Positions 22,676-33,862 of a DNA stretch of 64,000 bases are shown here, piece by piece. Below the pieces are notes generated by a model. It had not been told where the DNA came from and made no database searches. It worked only from the letters and a program-made list of their open reading frames with translations. The stretch is from positions 6,843,001-6,907,000 of the forward strand of contig OX335652.1 of NCBI GenBank assembly GCA_946894095.1. Reading direction: 5' to 3'. Source of the DNA: Incurvaria masculella. Its lineage: Eukaryota; Arthropoda; Insecta; Lepidoptera; Incurvariidae. Every line of letters begins with the position of its first letter. Within the stretch, counting starts at the first letter, position 1. Position numbers and translations under genes: made by a program.

Positions 22676-23131
22676 TACTGGAACTGTTTTTCGTTGAACT
22701 AGCCGCGGGTATCTATGTACTTCTTACAAATGAAAAGGTTACCGGTCAATACTTAATAATACATACAGACATCGGTGCGAACATAAGTCAATATTTGACC
22801 AGTCGGATCGAGATCCCTTCGTAACCTACTTCAGAAAAATGGTTCTATTTCAAAAACATTTGCACCAAGCCCTGAGAGAAAGTAACACAAAGGTTATTCG
22901 GTAAACAACCTCAACAAACTCCAGCAGAAACTTATCAAAAACACAAACATCATTCTTACCGGCAAATCTCTGCCGACAACGTTAGGCGCAATTTACGTGG
23001 GAAGGCTTCGCTGTGGGCGGGGGTAGGCCGGCCCATTACGAGATATCATAACTGCTTGAATCGGAATCGAGGTACATTTTTGGTGAACTTCGTGTCTTTG
23101 AAATTAAAGCAATGTTAGATTGACTTGATCT

Positions 23132-23254
23132 GGACGTGTATTCTTGGCATTCAGTCATTGCGGATTCAGTAGAGTTAACAGTAATGTCAAAGTACATTCA
23201 TCTTCTGTTAACTCTACTGAATCCGCAATGACTGAATGCCAAGAATACACGTCC
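23132..23254. repeat. 50-bp perfect inverted repeat with 23-nt loop
   Basis: Arms at 23132-23181 and 23205-23254 are exact reverse complements (GGACGTGTATTCTTGGCATT ... GAGTTAACAG). Beyond the arms, CTTGATC also recurs inverted, with a 6-nt offset. It lies in the large spondin intron. A transcript from either strand would fold into a long perfect stem. Confidence 0.9.
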
Positions 23255-23324
23255 TGGACTGGATCAAGCATCCTTAGGCAATACTTTCCATAATAGTACT
23301 TAACTGACATAACTTAACTGAGCG

Positions 23325-23490
23325 GCTCGTAGCCTAGCGGCGCGGGGACTGACCTAGCGTACCAGAGGTCTGGGTTCAATTCCTCGCCCCGACATGAACC
23401 ACTTTCTTTCTCTTTCTGGGTTCGATAAGTGCATTTCTTCACGAATGTGAGCTGCCCCATGGTTCGGAATACATGTAAAACCTCCCCCTA
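23325..23490 (+). repeat. tRNA-headed SINE-like family, 5' part
   Basis: CTCGTAGCCTAGCGGCGCGG (box A-like) and AGAGGTCTGGGTTCAATTCC (box B-like), then GATAAGTGCATTTCTTCACG and ATGTGAGCTGCCCCATGG. The copy stops in the middle of the body. Confidence 0.65.
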
Positions 23491-26004
23491 CTTTACCCTC
23501 CATACGGCGGAGACACGATACCGGTCACATGCCACTTCTCCATTCTATTCTCTTCAGTGATTATTACAAAAATTCAAAATATTGTTCCATTTGGATTGAA
23601 TTTTCATTCAAAACATCCAAAAAACTAAACTATCTAACGATGCTCGGGGAACTTTTGTAGTATTTTGTCATGTAAATGACTAGAACTGTGAAAAATAATA
23701 TTATTTCGTCAATTTTTTATATAGCTAAATGTCTGCTGTGCAAGCAGCAATCATGCACATGTTTCCATGGAGTTACATATAAGCTATAACAATTAGTTTG
23801 AGCTTGATAGATTAAGTGCTCTGCGGCAAATTAACTCTTAAGGTGATGCGAAAAGCTCTCTAGTTCTTTAACGAAATCTAGAAGGCGCCAGTATCAGAAA
23901 AAATATAGTTGCATAAAATGTAGCCTCATATAGACATCATCTTTAATGTAATATAATTGCTAAAACACTTTAAAAACCAAACGCACGGTGGAAACGAATT
24001 AACGTTCTGAATAGATACGTAACGATAAGGTAATTTAAATGCAGCCGAAATATTTTACCATGCATTTGTACTAAGCATTATTTTGGCATATTATATATAA
24101 TATATTATTTCATGGAATAGTCTCGGCGTAAAAGTTCCGATGAACGTAAATAAAATTGGGATGCGTTGACGCCAACTAAATTCCATTGATGGAACAACAA
24201 GGGGTTCGAATCACCTGAAGTGAGAACCACTTGCTAGGTACGGAGCATAGCCAGCCACTTGTTCGATATTGTTGCATGCCACAATTTGTTGCACGTGCTT
24301 TATTCCTTCCTCAGTTACATTACATCCTCAACACGCTCGTTTTCACGCTAGTACTCACATATCTTTACAGGGGAGCTCTTTCTGTTTTAAGCCAGCCTTT
24401 GGGCAATAATGTTGAATGAGCGGATTTTTAAATTAATTGACATTTGTGGCCCATGTCAAACACACTACCATCATAAGCGCCCATGTGATCGAATTATTAA
24501 AAATAACTACACCTCTCAAGCCTTAATCCATTCAGCCATTCGCATGCTCTATTTACAGACATACATAAAACATAGCCTTAAGCAGTCGGGTAAAAATGGT
24601 GCATACAGAGACGATGGTGAAACCGAATGGAAAAGTTAACAAAATTTTGATGTGCAATGCCTTTAATATAATCGGTGACGCTTGATGTTACGTAATATCA
24701 TTGCAGTAATTAGGTTAACAAAGTATTTATTTCTCAAAATAACTTTAATAATATTCACTCGTTAAAATAGTAAAGCAGTACTTTTTGTCTGCCGCCTTGC
24801 TCGTTTCCTACATCCCAAGGGTAGGTAGGAAGAGAATACCTTTTGGCATGAGGCCCGCCTTTTGTAAATTGTTTTATAATGGTGTAAAATAAATAATCTT
24901 ATTATTATGAAAGCTAAATAACAGCGGTTTGATTTTGACTCATTTGCACCCGAATATTTCAAAAATTTAAACTGAAACAATTACCTAGATCAAAATGTTG
25001 GGAAAACGTCAAATAGGTGTGTCGTAATCAAGGTTTTTCTTTCTACAGCTGTCGTCCTAAAATATATCCTCGCTCCACGGTCATAACTATAATGAAATAA
25101 ACACTTTTACATGCGCATTACACTCGTAAATATTCAAGTTTATAAAGGATATGCGCAGCTCAACCCGGTCATCCACCCGACGCAACGTTTGTACAAGGAA
25201 AATAATCCACAAAATAGGAGTGCAAGAGGCGCGCGTGTATAAAGTGAGAGAGCACGTCGCCTGAAGAAGAGGGTCCGCGCACATGACTGCCCGTAAATCA
25301 ACACCACCGCGCCATCCGCCCGACACGTCATCCCGCTCCATTAGGCCACGCACCCACGACTAGCTAGACCACCGGGACGTGTTCCGCTCACCCGATCGCG
25401 CCTTTCGGAGGCCGCGACTCGTGTCACAGATTTGATGTTGATGGAGTACTATATTTGAAAGTCTGCGTTCTTTTTTAAAATCTACATAGAGGGCATTGTT
25501 ATACACGGTGTTCATTTTTTTCGCGACATTACTATTTTAATACCGATTATTAAACTATTTCGTTTACTGATCATTTTGTTGTATTTAAAAATTAAATCTA
25601 AAATAGTAAAAAAAAATTGCAGATTTAATCCAAACTTTTACCTCAGCGACAATTTCCCTTTGGAATGGTGTAAGCACGCAATGTGTACGCGCCACTGCCA
25701 AGGTCACGCGTTTGCTGTCTCCCAGCTGACTGCGGACCGCCGCTAATTGTATCGCGTCGATCCGAATGTAAATTTTCACATTTATATTAAAAAATGTCCT
25801 ACTTTAGAACTTTTTATCAATGCAGTGCGATTCCTATTACGAAATACTATGTTTTCATACTAGTATTAGAAATCGAAAATTTTAAAAGAAAAGCTCAAAA
25901 CAAGAAAAATCGTTCGTTTTAGGAATCATTATGCGACCCAAAATAACCCCCTTTCGGGAATGTCGCGAACTTGTTTAACACCGTGCATATGTAACTGTCA
26001 CATA
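23491..26004. other. Intronic sequence, no gene
   Basis: Apart from a LINE tail (24806-24910) I see only AT-rich sequence and a GC-rich patch at 25140-25430 with no recognisable protein. Confidence 0.4.
24806..24910 (+). repeat. LINE 3' UTR tail
   Basis: CATCCCAAGGGTAGGTAGGA, AGAGAATACCTTTTGGCATG, AGGCCCGCCTTTTGTA, then AAATAAATAATC. This is typical of the 3' UTR of a widespread lepidopteran LINE whose consensus has GAATGCCTTTRGGCATTAAG. A second tail is at 44087-44190. Confidence 0.65.
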
Positions 26005-26160
26005 TTGTGAAGCCTGTGCCTCGAATGTTTGTTGCACTAAATGACATGCTGTGCAGTTCTTACGTTTCGTTGGAAATGGAGAACAACAGGATTAAGCGAA
26101 ATCGTAAGCGAACCGACTCGCCGGCGCGGCGCTACCGCCAGAGGATGTTTGCCACTCCCG
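26005..26160 (-). repeat. Dispersed repeat with GCAACGAACATTCGATG, copy 3
   Basis: CTCGAATGTTTGTTGCACTA, AATGACATGCTGTGCAGTTC and AATCGTAAGCGAACCGACTC match copy 2. Confidence 0.6.
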
Positions 26161-26380
26161 TTCTTCCTTAATCTACGAGAAAACCAATCCAATAATAGAA
26201 AAAAAAGTTTGGTTACGTTAGGTGCACCATATCATTACGCAATGGATTCATTTAATGAACATAAGTATAAATCGGGGGTAATAACAATATTTAAGTAAAT
26301 AATGATCATAATAAACTGTACAGATTTTATTTTTATTTTATTTCATTAGTGATTATATAACAGTATGAATTCATTTTAGG

Positions 26381-26463
26381 GTTGATTCAGTATCCGAAAT
26401 AGAAAAAGTTTTTTAATGTAATTTTTAGCAAAAGTAGTTCTATTTCAGATACTGAATCAACGC
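26381..26463. mobile_element. Short inverted-repeat element with GTTGATTCAGTATC ends
   Basis: GTTGATTCAGTATCCGAAAT, AGAA at the left; TTCTATTTCAGATACTGAAT, CAAC at the right. A single arm recurs at 38833-38865 (GATTGATTCAGTATCTGATA, TAGAA). Confidence 0.75.
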
Positions 26464-27904
26464 TTAAAGGGATTAACACCTATACACAATCACCTTATAT
26501 AGTTTATTCAGCGTAAAGAAATGTTTTTTATTGCGAGAGTTTCTGAATCACTTGGTAGATACTGAAAACATTTGTGGTAAGATTGCAAATTGATGTACAT
26601 AGGAGCTCTTTCGGCCGTTCAAACTTTTTACGGTGGATAGTAAAATTCATTTTTCGAGGCAGCTGCATAATTCCACAATAGGCCGACCCGGAACAACTTA
26701 TTTATTTCCCTTTTCCTCTCCTCTCTTCTCATACATCGCTCGTAAATTTTACGGCGACCCGCAAACTGCTGCCGAATTTCCCAGAAGAGATATTCCGTAG
26801 GAAAGTGTTCCGCAACTCTCGAAGACCGCCCACACGCGAGGTCCTGTCGCCTCGTAAAGAACTTACGCCAATTAAGAGCGAAATTATGATGAAAGTTGAT
26901 GAAATTATAATTACCTTCCGAGCGCACCCTCGACCTTATTCGGGCTCCGTTTGAATGTTGGAGCGGCTCGAAATTGTCCGTCGTTTATTTAATAAAATTA
27001 TTATTAAATAACTTCATTTAAGATTGTTCGAGAATTTCGGTAATTTAGTGCAGGCTCTTTGCTCGAGGGCAAAACGTTCAGCATTAGTTGGTCGCAGTTT
27101 TATTTTTATAGTCTGTTTAGACCATAAACTATTTCCGGTTTTCCGATCAACATCTCATAGCATTTACATCGTTTAATAATTTCAACACTACATGCAGACA
27201 TCCCTAATCTCTTTCTCTATACAATTAAATAGCAGTCGTATATAAATTCGACTGTCATAAGACATTTAGTCAACTGTAACTAAGTGTCATATGACGTAAA
27301 ATCTCATGAAGCAATGTGAGGGAATTCTTTCGATTGTCATTAGCATTCATTAAATGCTTTATTCATTCATCTGCTCTGGAAATGAATCTGATATTCTCCA
27401 AAGAACCTGTGAGGAGCTCCCATTACGAACTCCGAAGCGCCGAAGTCTACGCCTGGAGTAATAACAGCCCGCGACCGACAGTCCTTTCAAATTTCTCGCC
27501 GAATGAGAGCACGTAGCGCCATCTAGCTATCGTAAAGGAATTGTCACCGCTTTTAAAAGCGTTGGGAAGGCGTCGCCCGTCGCCACGTTTTCCAATAAAT
27601 TCTCATATGTCATAGAGGGAGCGCGCACGTAGTCGCCGCCGTTACACGCACAAGATGAAGGCATTTCATATATTTCGCTGGGTAAAACGACAAATAAGTA
27701 TGTGGAAAATTGGCTCGCAGGCGCCGCCGGTTGGTTGAAATTTACGGGTTAATATGGGTCTCGCTCTACAACGCGGCTCGTTATTGCGATCGTGACTCGG
27801 ATGCGATGAGTTTAAGTCATTTTTAGATTTGGCGCGGTGTTTATCTTTTACGGGCCCGCATTGCGCCTAATTTTGGGCGTGTTTAGCGAAAGAAAATTTT
27901 AACA
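26464..27904. other. Intronic sequence, no gene
   Basis: Mixed composition. A 99-codon minus ORF at 26628-26927 has no known match. Confidence 0.4.
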
Positions 27905-28330
27905 TAGGCCGTCGGGTGAATCAATAGACTTGGAATGTAAAGACACGAAGAATCAACTGACGGATGAGACCAAAATCGTTTCATACAAATTGTACTTAAA
28001 TTTATTATGATACTCGAAAACATCTCTTAATCACCATGCAGCTTCGAAACTATCTGAAGTTATGTTTCAAGTTTGACTTTTAAATAATGTAGAAAATATA
28101 AGAAATCTTATCGACAAAGAATCATTGGGTCACCTCTTATTTACGTTCCCCTCACAATATACAAATGTTTTCTTTGAAAAAAAAAACAAGAGAAATCAAA
28201 AACATATTTCGCACTTAATAAGTCGAACACTGTGTTCTTATAGCGGAAGTTTTCTCATCGGGTAGGTATGTTCGATATCCCTCCAACTTGCAGTAGTGGC
28301 GTTTGCGTTAACTTCTCACTCCACACTGTA
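27905..28330 (+). repeat. Dispersed repeat with TTGACGTCTCACTCCxCAC end, copy 1
   Basis: AATGTAAAGACACGAAGAAT, CTGACGGATGAGACCAAAAT, CGACAAAGAATCATTGGGTC and GTTAACTTCTCACTCCACAC. Copies are also at 39060-39540 and 63480-63695. Confidence 0.6.
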
Positions 28331-28351
28331 TTCGTGTTATAAGCACAGAGC

Positions 28352-28703
28352 CGGTAGTCTCAGTTGTCACCTAAATTGGCGTTCCGGCAAACCGATCGAC
28401 TGGCGTTTTCAAATGTATGGAGAAATTGAAGAGCGCGCGCAGCGGGCGTTAAGCGAACTAACATTTGCGAGTTCGAGCTTGATTTGACAGCTTACTCAAC
28501 GTTGCCGTAAATACGTCGACGTTGCCGTTTACGTCCACTCCGCGTTTCCATACAAATCGGAAGTCCGCGTTTGACTTTGACAGCTTGAAGAAGTAAAGAG
28601 TGAAGAAGTAAGTTAAAGAAGTAAAAACTTGTATGGAGTTTGGAGAAAACGCCAGTCGATCGGTTTGCCGTAAACGCCAATTTAGGTGAGAACTCAGACT
28701 GCC
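28352..28703. mobile_element. Fold-back element with about 55-bp inverted repeats
   Basis: The left arm (28352-28410) and right arm (28650-28703) share CACCTAAATTGGCGTT and GGCAAACCGATCGACTGGCG in inverted orientation. The interior is GC-rich on the left and has AAGAAGTAA tandem words on the right. The apparent ORFs here are readings of the arms. No target duplication was identified. Confidence 0.75.
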
Positions 28704-28719
28704 CACTCTGGTCGCTCAT

Positions 28720-29268
28720 TTAAGGGGGTGTGTGCGCCAAAATAGATGGCGCCACAGTCGTTCGTAGTTATTTCTGCTATAACTTCTTAAACATAGGAAG
28801 TTACAAAATATAACTGTAGTGCAAAGCACATTATTCGGTTACGTATTTACTTAATCAAATTATACAATTACAAAAATAAGTGTAACCACCTATATGATTT
28901 TGAGGATGTGTACAAAAACTTCCATTTGTAATTCGCAACTTTTTGTATTTTGTCTCATAATTATCTCACAAACGAAATTATCACAAAATAAGATTATCTT
29001 ACAAATTGTTGTAAAACATTAATGGTCATATTCAGAGTGGGCAGACTAACTTTAATACGGGATTATCGCCGGACTAAATAGCACTTTTACATGGTTAGTC
29101 CGGTGCTAGTCCGCGTACTATAATTTGACGGTTCACTTTGAATACCTACGACTGTAAACTGAGTAGTGAGCTCGCCAAAATAGTAACTTTCTATTTTTGG
29201 GGAGTTATAGCTGATACAGCGACGAACAACAGTGACGCCATCTACATGGTCGCACACATACCCTTAAG
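28720..29268. mobile_element. TTAA-flanked miniature element B, containing a nested element
   Basis: TTAA at 28720-28723 and 29265-29268. The terminal inverted repeats are about 65 bp and diverged (left GGGGGTGTGTGCGCC...ATAGATGGCGCCAC; right GACGCCATCTACATGG...CACACATACCC). A small palindromic element is inserted at 29029-29148. The right TTAA also serves as the left TTAA of the adjoining element A copy. Confidence 0.75.
29029..29148. mobile_element. Small palindromic element with TAGTCCGG core, copy 1
   Basis: About 120 bp. The ends ATATTCAGAGTG and CACTTTGAATAC are inverted. The core has GCCGGACTAAAT and GGTTAGTCCGGTGCTAGTCC. Two other copies are at 22560-22675 and 19303-19410. It is inserted in element B. 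Confidence 0.7.
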
Positions 29269-29816
29269 GTGGCCCAACCCGCTCAACTCTCCATACAAAC
29301 GGGGAAAGAAGATCACGCCCACATTTCTTATCAGAGATCCCAAATTTTGCTCAAAAGTGCTTTATTTGATCGAACCAGATGTCTGATGACCATTGGCATT
29401 GTAAAATTGTGTTTGGTTTCTAAGTTATAAGGTCTGAAAGTTCGAATTTTTCGCGCGTTTTGTACAATAACTTTGGCGGTTTATTACGCAATGATAAAGT
29501 AAGAAAATCTTAAAAAAAATGTCATCAGACATAGCTTATTTAATCAATATTTATAATCTATTTGGTTTTTGTTAGATTTTTGACTACAGCGGCCGTGGTT
29601 TGCTTTTAGCTATAAGTCGTTTTGAAATCAAAATTTTCGTAAACCTTACCAAATCATACAATATGCACATTAGGTATCTTTTTTGTGGAAATGTTGCATC
29701 TTCCTCATCACGGAGCCTGTCTTTTTCTTTGAAACAGAGAAGGTCCCAGAGCGCAATAACACGGTTTTGTACAGTGCCCGCGAATGAGTTAGTCCCGCCG
29801 GGTTGGGCCACCTTAA
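29265..29816. mobile_element. TTAA-flanked miniature element A, copy 2 (552 bp with TTAA)
   Basis: Bounded by TTAA at 29265-29268 and 29813-29816. The inverted ends are GGTGGCCCAACCCG and CGGGTTGGGCCACC. A TTAA target duplication is the mark of the piggyBac superfamily. The interior is shared with copies at 8720-9268 and 42920-43467 and has no transposase. Confidence 0.85.
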
Positions 29817-31184
29817 GGTGTGTGGGTGAAACTTCGGTGATTCGTTACCGGTCGTAATGTGTGCGCTCCTTCTGGGTGTTGTTCGCCGCTGACGGGTCTA
29901 TTGCCTACGGAGGCTTCGGAGTAGCTCGTTTATAACTCAACGCCTCGCAACTACCTGCTTTACGCACGCGACACGCTCGCGTTTAATATTTTTTCGCGCG
30001 GGACTGGCGGCGAGAGGCGCGGTGAGTACTCACGGGGGACGGAGGGAGGCACTTCACAGCCATGCAGAGCCGCTGCCACTCATGGCCTAACTGTGGCCAC
30101 AATTATAAGCCACTCGCATTTTAAATTTGTTACACGATTTGTTACACGTTTGACGCCCAGTCATACTATACGGTTTTATTTCTGAGAAACGAACATTGAC
30201 TGCACAATGTAGTCGCATTATTCTTATCAATATGTAGAGCTATTAATGTTGATTTTGTACCAACATTTTATACACCCTTAAAACCGCCTGTCTATTAGTC
30301 TATTCCTCTAGTCACTGAAGCGGTTTTCGGTGCCTTCGTCGATGGAGGCGAAACATGTCGAACAAGCACGGCGGCGTCGCTCGTTGGAAAACCGTGAGTT
30401 TTCAGAAAAGAAATACTAAAGACAAGACCCGTGTAATAAACGTGAAATCGGGAAACATTATTGCTCAATGGTCCCAAAGCGCTAACAAAGGGCAGATTGA
30501 AATGTCCGTGGGCGAAGGTTCCGAGAAGCCCAAATGTAACTACCCGAGCGTTTCTGGAGGACAACCAGGCGAGGATCCGGGATTTTGCTTGTGGCGAAGG
30601 ACCAACAAGAGGGTCGCGCGAAGATTTTTATTCGCGACTAAGAGGGGGGAGGGGGGGCAATTGCACCCACTGCCCCCCCCTGAATCCGCGCCTGGCGACA
30701 CATGTGCTCCCGCCGCCCGCAAATTGCTACCGAATTATTTTGTCTTCACACAATAAATCTCGCTTCGCTCCGCGCGAGAAATAAATCCAACTCGGCTATT
30801 GTCTGCCGCGAACAAATCCACGCCCCGACCTAATAAATAAATGTTATTTTGTCTGCACATAATAAATTCCTGCCCTAATTGTTCCGCTTGTGGGTAAGTG
30901 GGGTTTAATTTATGTGACACGTAAAAATGGAGGTTATTTTGTTACCTGTGTGTCTTCATTTAGGTCGTGGGAGACACTTACGGACGTAGTTTCTACCTAA
31001 TATAGACCATGGACTATAGCAACTAGCAAGTGTTACACCTTGATTTTGCCGTAAAATTATTTTTTTAACAGTAATCAATAATATTACTAATGAGAGTTTT
31101 CATATGTCCTAGCTTTTCATTTTCAAATATTTGTCATGTTCTCATTTCGCAAAGTAGCCTTACTACACTAACAAAATTCACTAA
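29817..31184. other. Intronic sequence, GC-rich in part
   Basis: 30300-30790 is open on the plus strand for 133 codons, but the reading runs through a probable TIR element and has no family signature. Confidence 0.35.
30565..30695. mobile_element. Possible small TIR element with C-tract
   Basis: CCAGGCGAGGATCCGGGA at the left and TGAATCCGCGCCTGG at the right are inverted. The interior has G-runs and C-runs. No target duplication was found. Confidence 0.4.
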
Positions 31185-31323
31185 GCCTGGTTTACACCAA
31201 CTGTACATTTATTTCTTTATTACTAAAGTGCTGATTATCTGGTAATGGTATCGATTGCAGGATGGTTAAAAAAGGCCCTTTAATGTACGGATTAAGGTAA
31301 TCAGTACTTGGTGGAAGATAACC
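31185..31323. mobile_element. Miniature element with TGCTGATT ends, copy 1
   Basis: Shares GCCTGGTTTACACCAA, AAAGTGCTGATTATCT and TAATCAGTACTTGGTGGAAG with the copies at 33.4 and 36.0 kb. Confidence 0.7.
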
Positions 31324-31669
31324 TTAATATTTCAATTATATTCCGCAAAAAAATTTCAACTGTCGACAAGTCCCTTACCTATTAATAGAAATTACCGTAA
31401 AGCGATGACAAATTTATTACTCAATGAAGCTATGCTATAAGTAAAATAAGCACTTTTTTCATTAAGTGAAAGTATAGGAGCGAATTATCTGCTTCGTACG
31501 AAAAAGTTATTTACGCTTATAATATTCACTGAGCAAGATAATTAAATTATACAAAGTGCTTATTTTTTTTAAAGCAGGCAATAACTAATCATCTTTATTA
31601 TTAAGTATACCTATACATATTTCACGGCTACATCATAAACGTTGTTTTCGAAGATTCGAGAGGTCGTGT

Positions 31670-31976
31670 AAAAACCGGCCAAGTACGAGTCGTGCTCGCA
31701 TACGAAGGGTTCCGTACCATCGAATAAGATTGAACAAAAAAAAAATCACGTTTTTTGTATGGGGACCCCCTTTAATTCTTATTATTCTTAAATGATACCT
31801 ATTTGTTGTTATAGCGGCAAAAATAATACACACTCTGTGAAAATTTCAGCTGCCTACCTATTACGGTTCATGAGATACAGCCCTGTGACAGATGGACGGA
31901 CGGACGGACGGACGGCCGGACAGCGGAGGCTTAGTAATAGGGTTCCGTTTTCACCCTTTGGGTACGGAACCCTAAT
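31670..31976 (+). repeat. GGTTCCG-family element
   Basis: Full-length type: AAAACCGGCCAAGTACGAGT to GGGTACGGAACCCTAATAAG, with a short GGAC tandem at 31894-31920. Confidence 0.85.
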
Positions 31977-32226
31977 AAGCGTTAACTTATAAAAGCATGA
32001 GTAAAAACCTTGAAATTCACGATCACTGGCGAATCGCGTAAAATACCCATGGAAAGACAGTTACACCCACGAAACCTGACACGAGTCACCCTAGTTCTAT
32101 CCCGCGAATTAGAGCGCTACGATGCATAATTGACAGCGATGGCGTCATTGGATAGCAAAATGAAAAGTGATTCACGTCACCCGTCCGTGTGAATCTAAAC
32201 GAGTACTGCATACTCAGGAAAGCGAA

Positions 32227-32605
32227 AGCGAGAAGTTCTCGTGTTCATTTCTGTCAAACTCTACGTAAAAAAACCGGCCAAGTGCGAGTCGGAATCGCAC
32301 ACGAAGGGTTCCGTACCATCGTACAAAATTTTCACAAAAAAACACGTTTGTGGTCCCCATTAATTTTTATAATTTTTTTATTTAACATATTTGTTGTTAT
32401 AGCAGCGAAATAAGTACAAACTGTAAAAATTTCAGTTGCCTACCTGTTACGGTTCATGAGATACAGCCCTTCGACAGACGGACGGACGGACGGACCGGGG
32501 AGGCTTAGTAATAGGGTTCCGTTGGTACGGAACCCTAAAAAAATGCCTATTTTTTTCTACATAGAGTTTGACAGGAGCGAACACGAGAACTCCTCGTGTT
32601 CGCTT
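32227..32605. mobile_element. Fold-back element split by a GGTTCCG-family insertion
   Basis: Left GCGAGAAGTTCTCGTGTTCA, TTTCTGTCAAACTCTACGTA; right CTACATAGAGTTTGACAGGA, GCGAACACGAGAACTCC. Without the insert (32267-32542) the two arms would be about 20 bp apart. Confidence 0.7.
32267..32542 (+). repeat. GGTTCCG-family element inserted in a fold-back element
   Basis: AAAAAACCGGCCAAGTGCGA to GGTACGGAACCCTAAAAAAA. It is flanked on both sides by inverted copies of another repeat (32227-32266 and 32560-32605). Confidence 0.85.
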
Positions 32606-33189
32606 TCATGAGCAGATATGCAGCAGCCAGCCAGCCTCCACCTGCTGCTGTACCCCGCTGCGCGCGACCCAACGCGGCCCATCGCGGCCGCTGGTACAAT
32701 GGCCAATCAGCGCGGCTTGTCAGGGGCGGGTCGGACAAACCCACGTGCAACATTTTATGGCTGCTCGAATTGCCTATATCCACAGCTTCCTACAATAGTG
32801 TGGATATACATACAATTGTATTTTTGAATAGGCAGAATAGAATAGATTGAGATGAATGCAATTGCAGCGACCGTAGCAAGCCAACAAAACCAAAACACAC
32901 ACATTTCTATGTAGACTAGGTTCTTCTAGGCTTAGCGTACAACAACAGATGGCGCTGACCACTTAGACGTTAAACACAAGTAGTCTACATCGCACTATTG
33001 CTTGATGTACATGGACAAACCAGACCGTGGTACCTTCAAATGGTGGGACGCATATTTTATTATATTTCAATGGGTTTTTTGGCAATTTCATATGAAGTAC
33101 ACTTGGCAGTAGATTGAAATCCTTGATATGTGAGGTCTAATGGAAACTGAAAACTACACATTAGGCGTGTAACCGTCTAGTTTCGAGAG

Positions 33190-33690
33190 GTACAGGAATT
33201 TTAACAGATTGGACATTACTTTTTCACTGAATATAAGGCGTAAGTAAGAATGGAAAAAATACTAACGCTAGAAACAGTTTTCACAGAATTAGGGAAACAA
33301 TAAATAGAGTTCGATAACTTGTTTTAGTTAATGCTCTCTGTTAAATAAACAAATAAAATATAAAGTAACATTTAGCCTGGTTTTCACCAAGTGCTGATTT
33401 ATTTTAATCAACACTTAAAGAGCCTTTATAACTAAAGTAGATTATCTTGTACTGAACTTGATATTGATTATTGATCTTGTTTTGATTGCAAGCTGCTAAG
33501 AAAGGCCATTAATATGTGGCGATTAAGCTAATCAGCAGTAGTTGAAAAAGTTCCTTAATGTTTAAGGCCGTTTTCACTCAGAGTAACCGATTTATTTAGT
33601 AGGCTCTATTTTAACGTTGCAAGACGGTTGTTATTATTGGAATTACAGTTCGATTCACCGATTTTTTTTTCAATGTACAGCATAGAAATC
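33190..33690 (+). repeat. Dispersed repeat with ACAGTTxGATxxACxGATT end, copy 2 (split)
   Basis: Homologous to 475-860 but interrupted at 33375-33554 by a miniature element. Shares AGAAACAGTTTTCACAGAAT, TTAGGGAAACAATAAA, TTAATGTTTAAGGC and TTTTCACTCAGAG. Confidence 0.65.
33375..33554. mobile_element. Miniature element with TGCTGATT ends, copy 2, with TTA target duplication
   Basis: 180 bp, flanked by TTA at 33372-33374 and 33555-33557. The left end GCCTGGTTTTCACCAAGTGC and the right end (CAGCAGTAGTTGAAAAAG) are imperfect inverted repeats, both containing GCTGATTA. It is inserted in a repeat whose uninterrupted copy exists at about 739-760. Confidence 0.75.
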
Positions 33691-33862
33691 ACGTACAGAG
33701 GAGAACAAATGCGCAACTGTGAACTTAAGACCTAACCTGACCTGACAGAAGATCTCCACACTAAGATAAAAACACTACTTTCTCTCTTAAATTTAAACTG
33801 AAATAAATACTTTTAGTTAGTTTTAGAACTGAGTGTGGCCATAGACATCGGGTCGTACTCAC

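Larger units (their letters stand above)
21618..33862 (-). other. 12.2 kb intron of the spondin-domain gene
   Basis: Inferred from the two flanking exons, which join in phase with GT and AG signals. The intron holds no recognised exon. It contains a LINE tail (22.4 kb), a 50-bp inverted repeat (23.1 kb), a SINE head (23.3 kb), fold-back and TTAA elements (26.4, 28.3-29.8 kb), and three copies or nests of other repeats (31.2-33.7 kb). Confidence 0.8.

Noticed and set aside
23325..23400. A functional tRNA gene
   Set aside because: Box A and B-like sequences exist, but the stretch does not form a proper cloverleaf with an anticodon arm and is part of a dispersed repeat.
29600..29857. 85-codon plus-strand ORF, with similar ORFs at 43226-43510
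   Set aside because: It is a reading through the TTAA-flanked miniature element. The copies do not keep a common frame.
30355..30756. 133-codon ORF considered as a gene
   Set aside because: It runs through a TIR-like element with C and G runs, and its peptide has no family signature.
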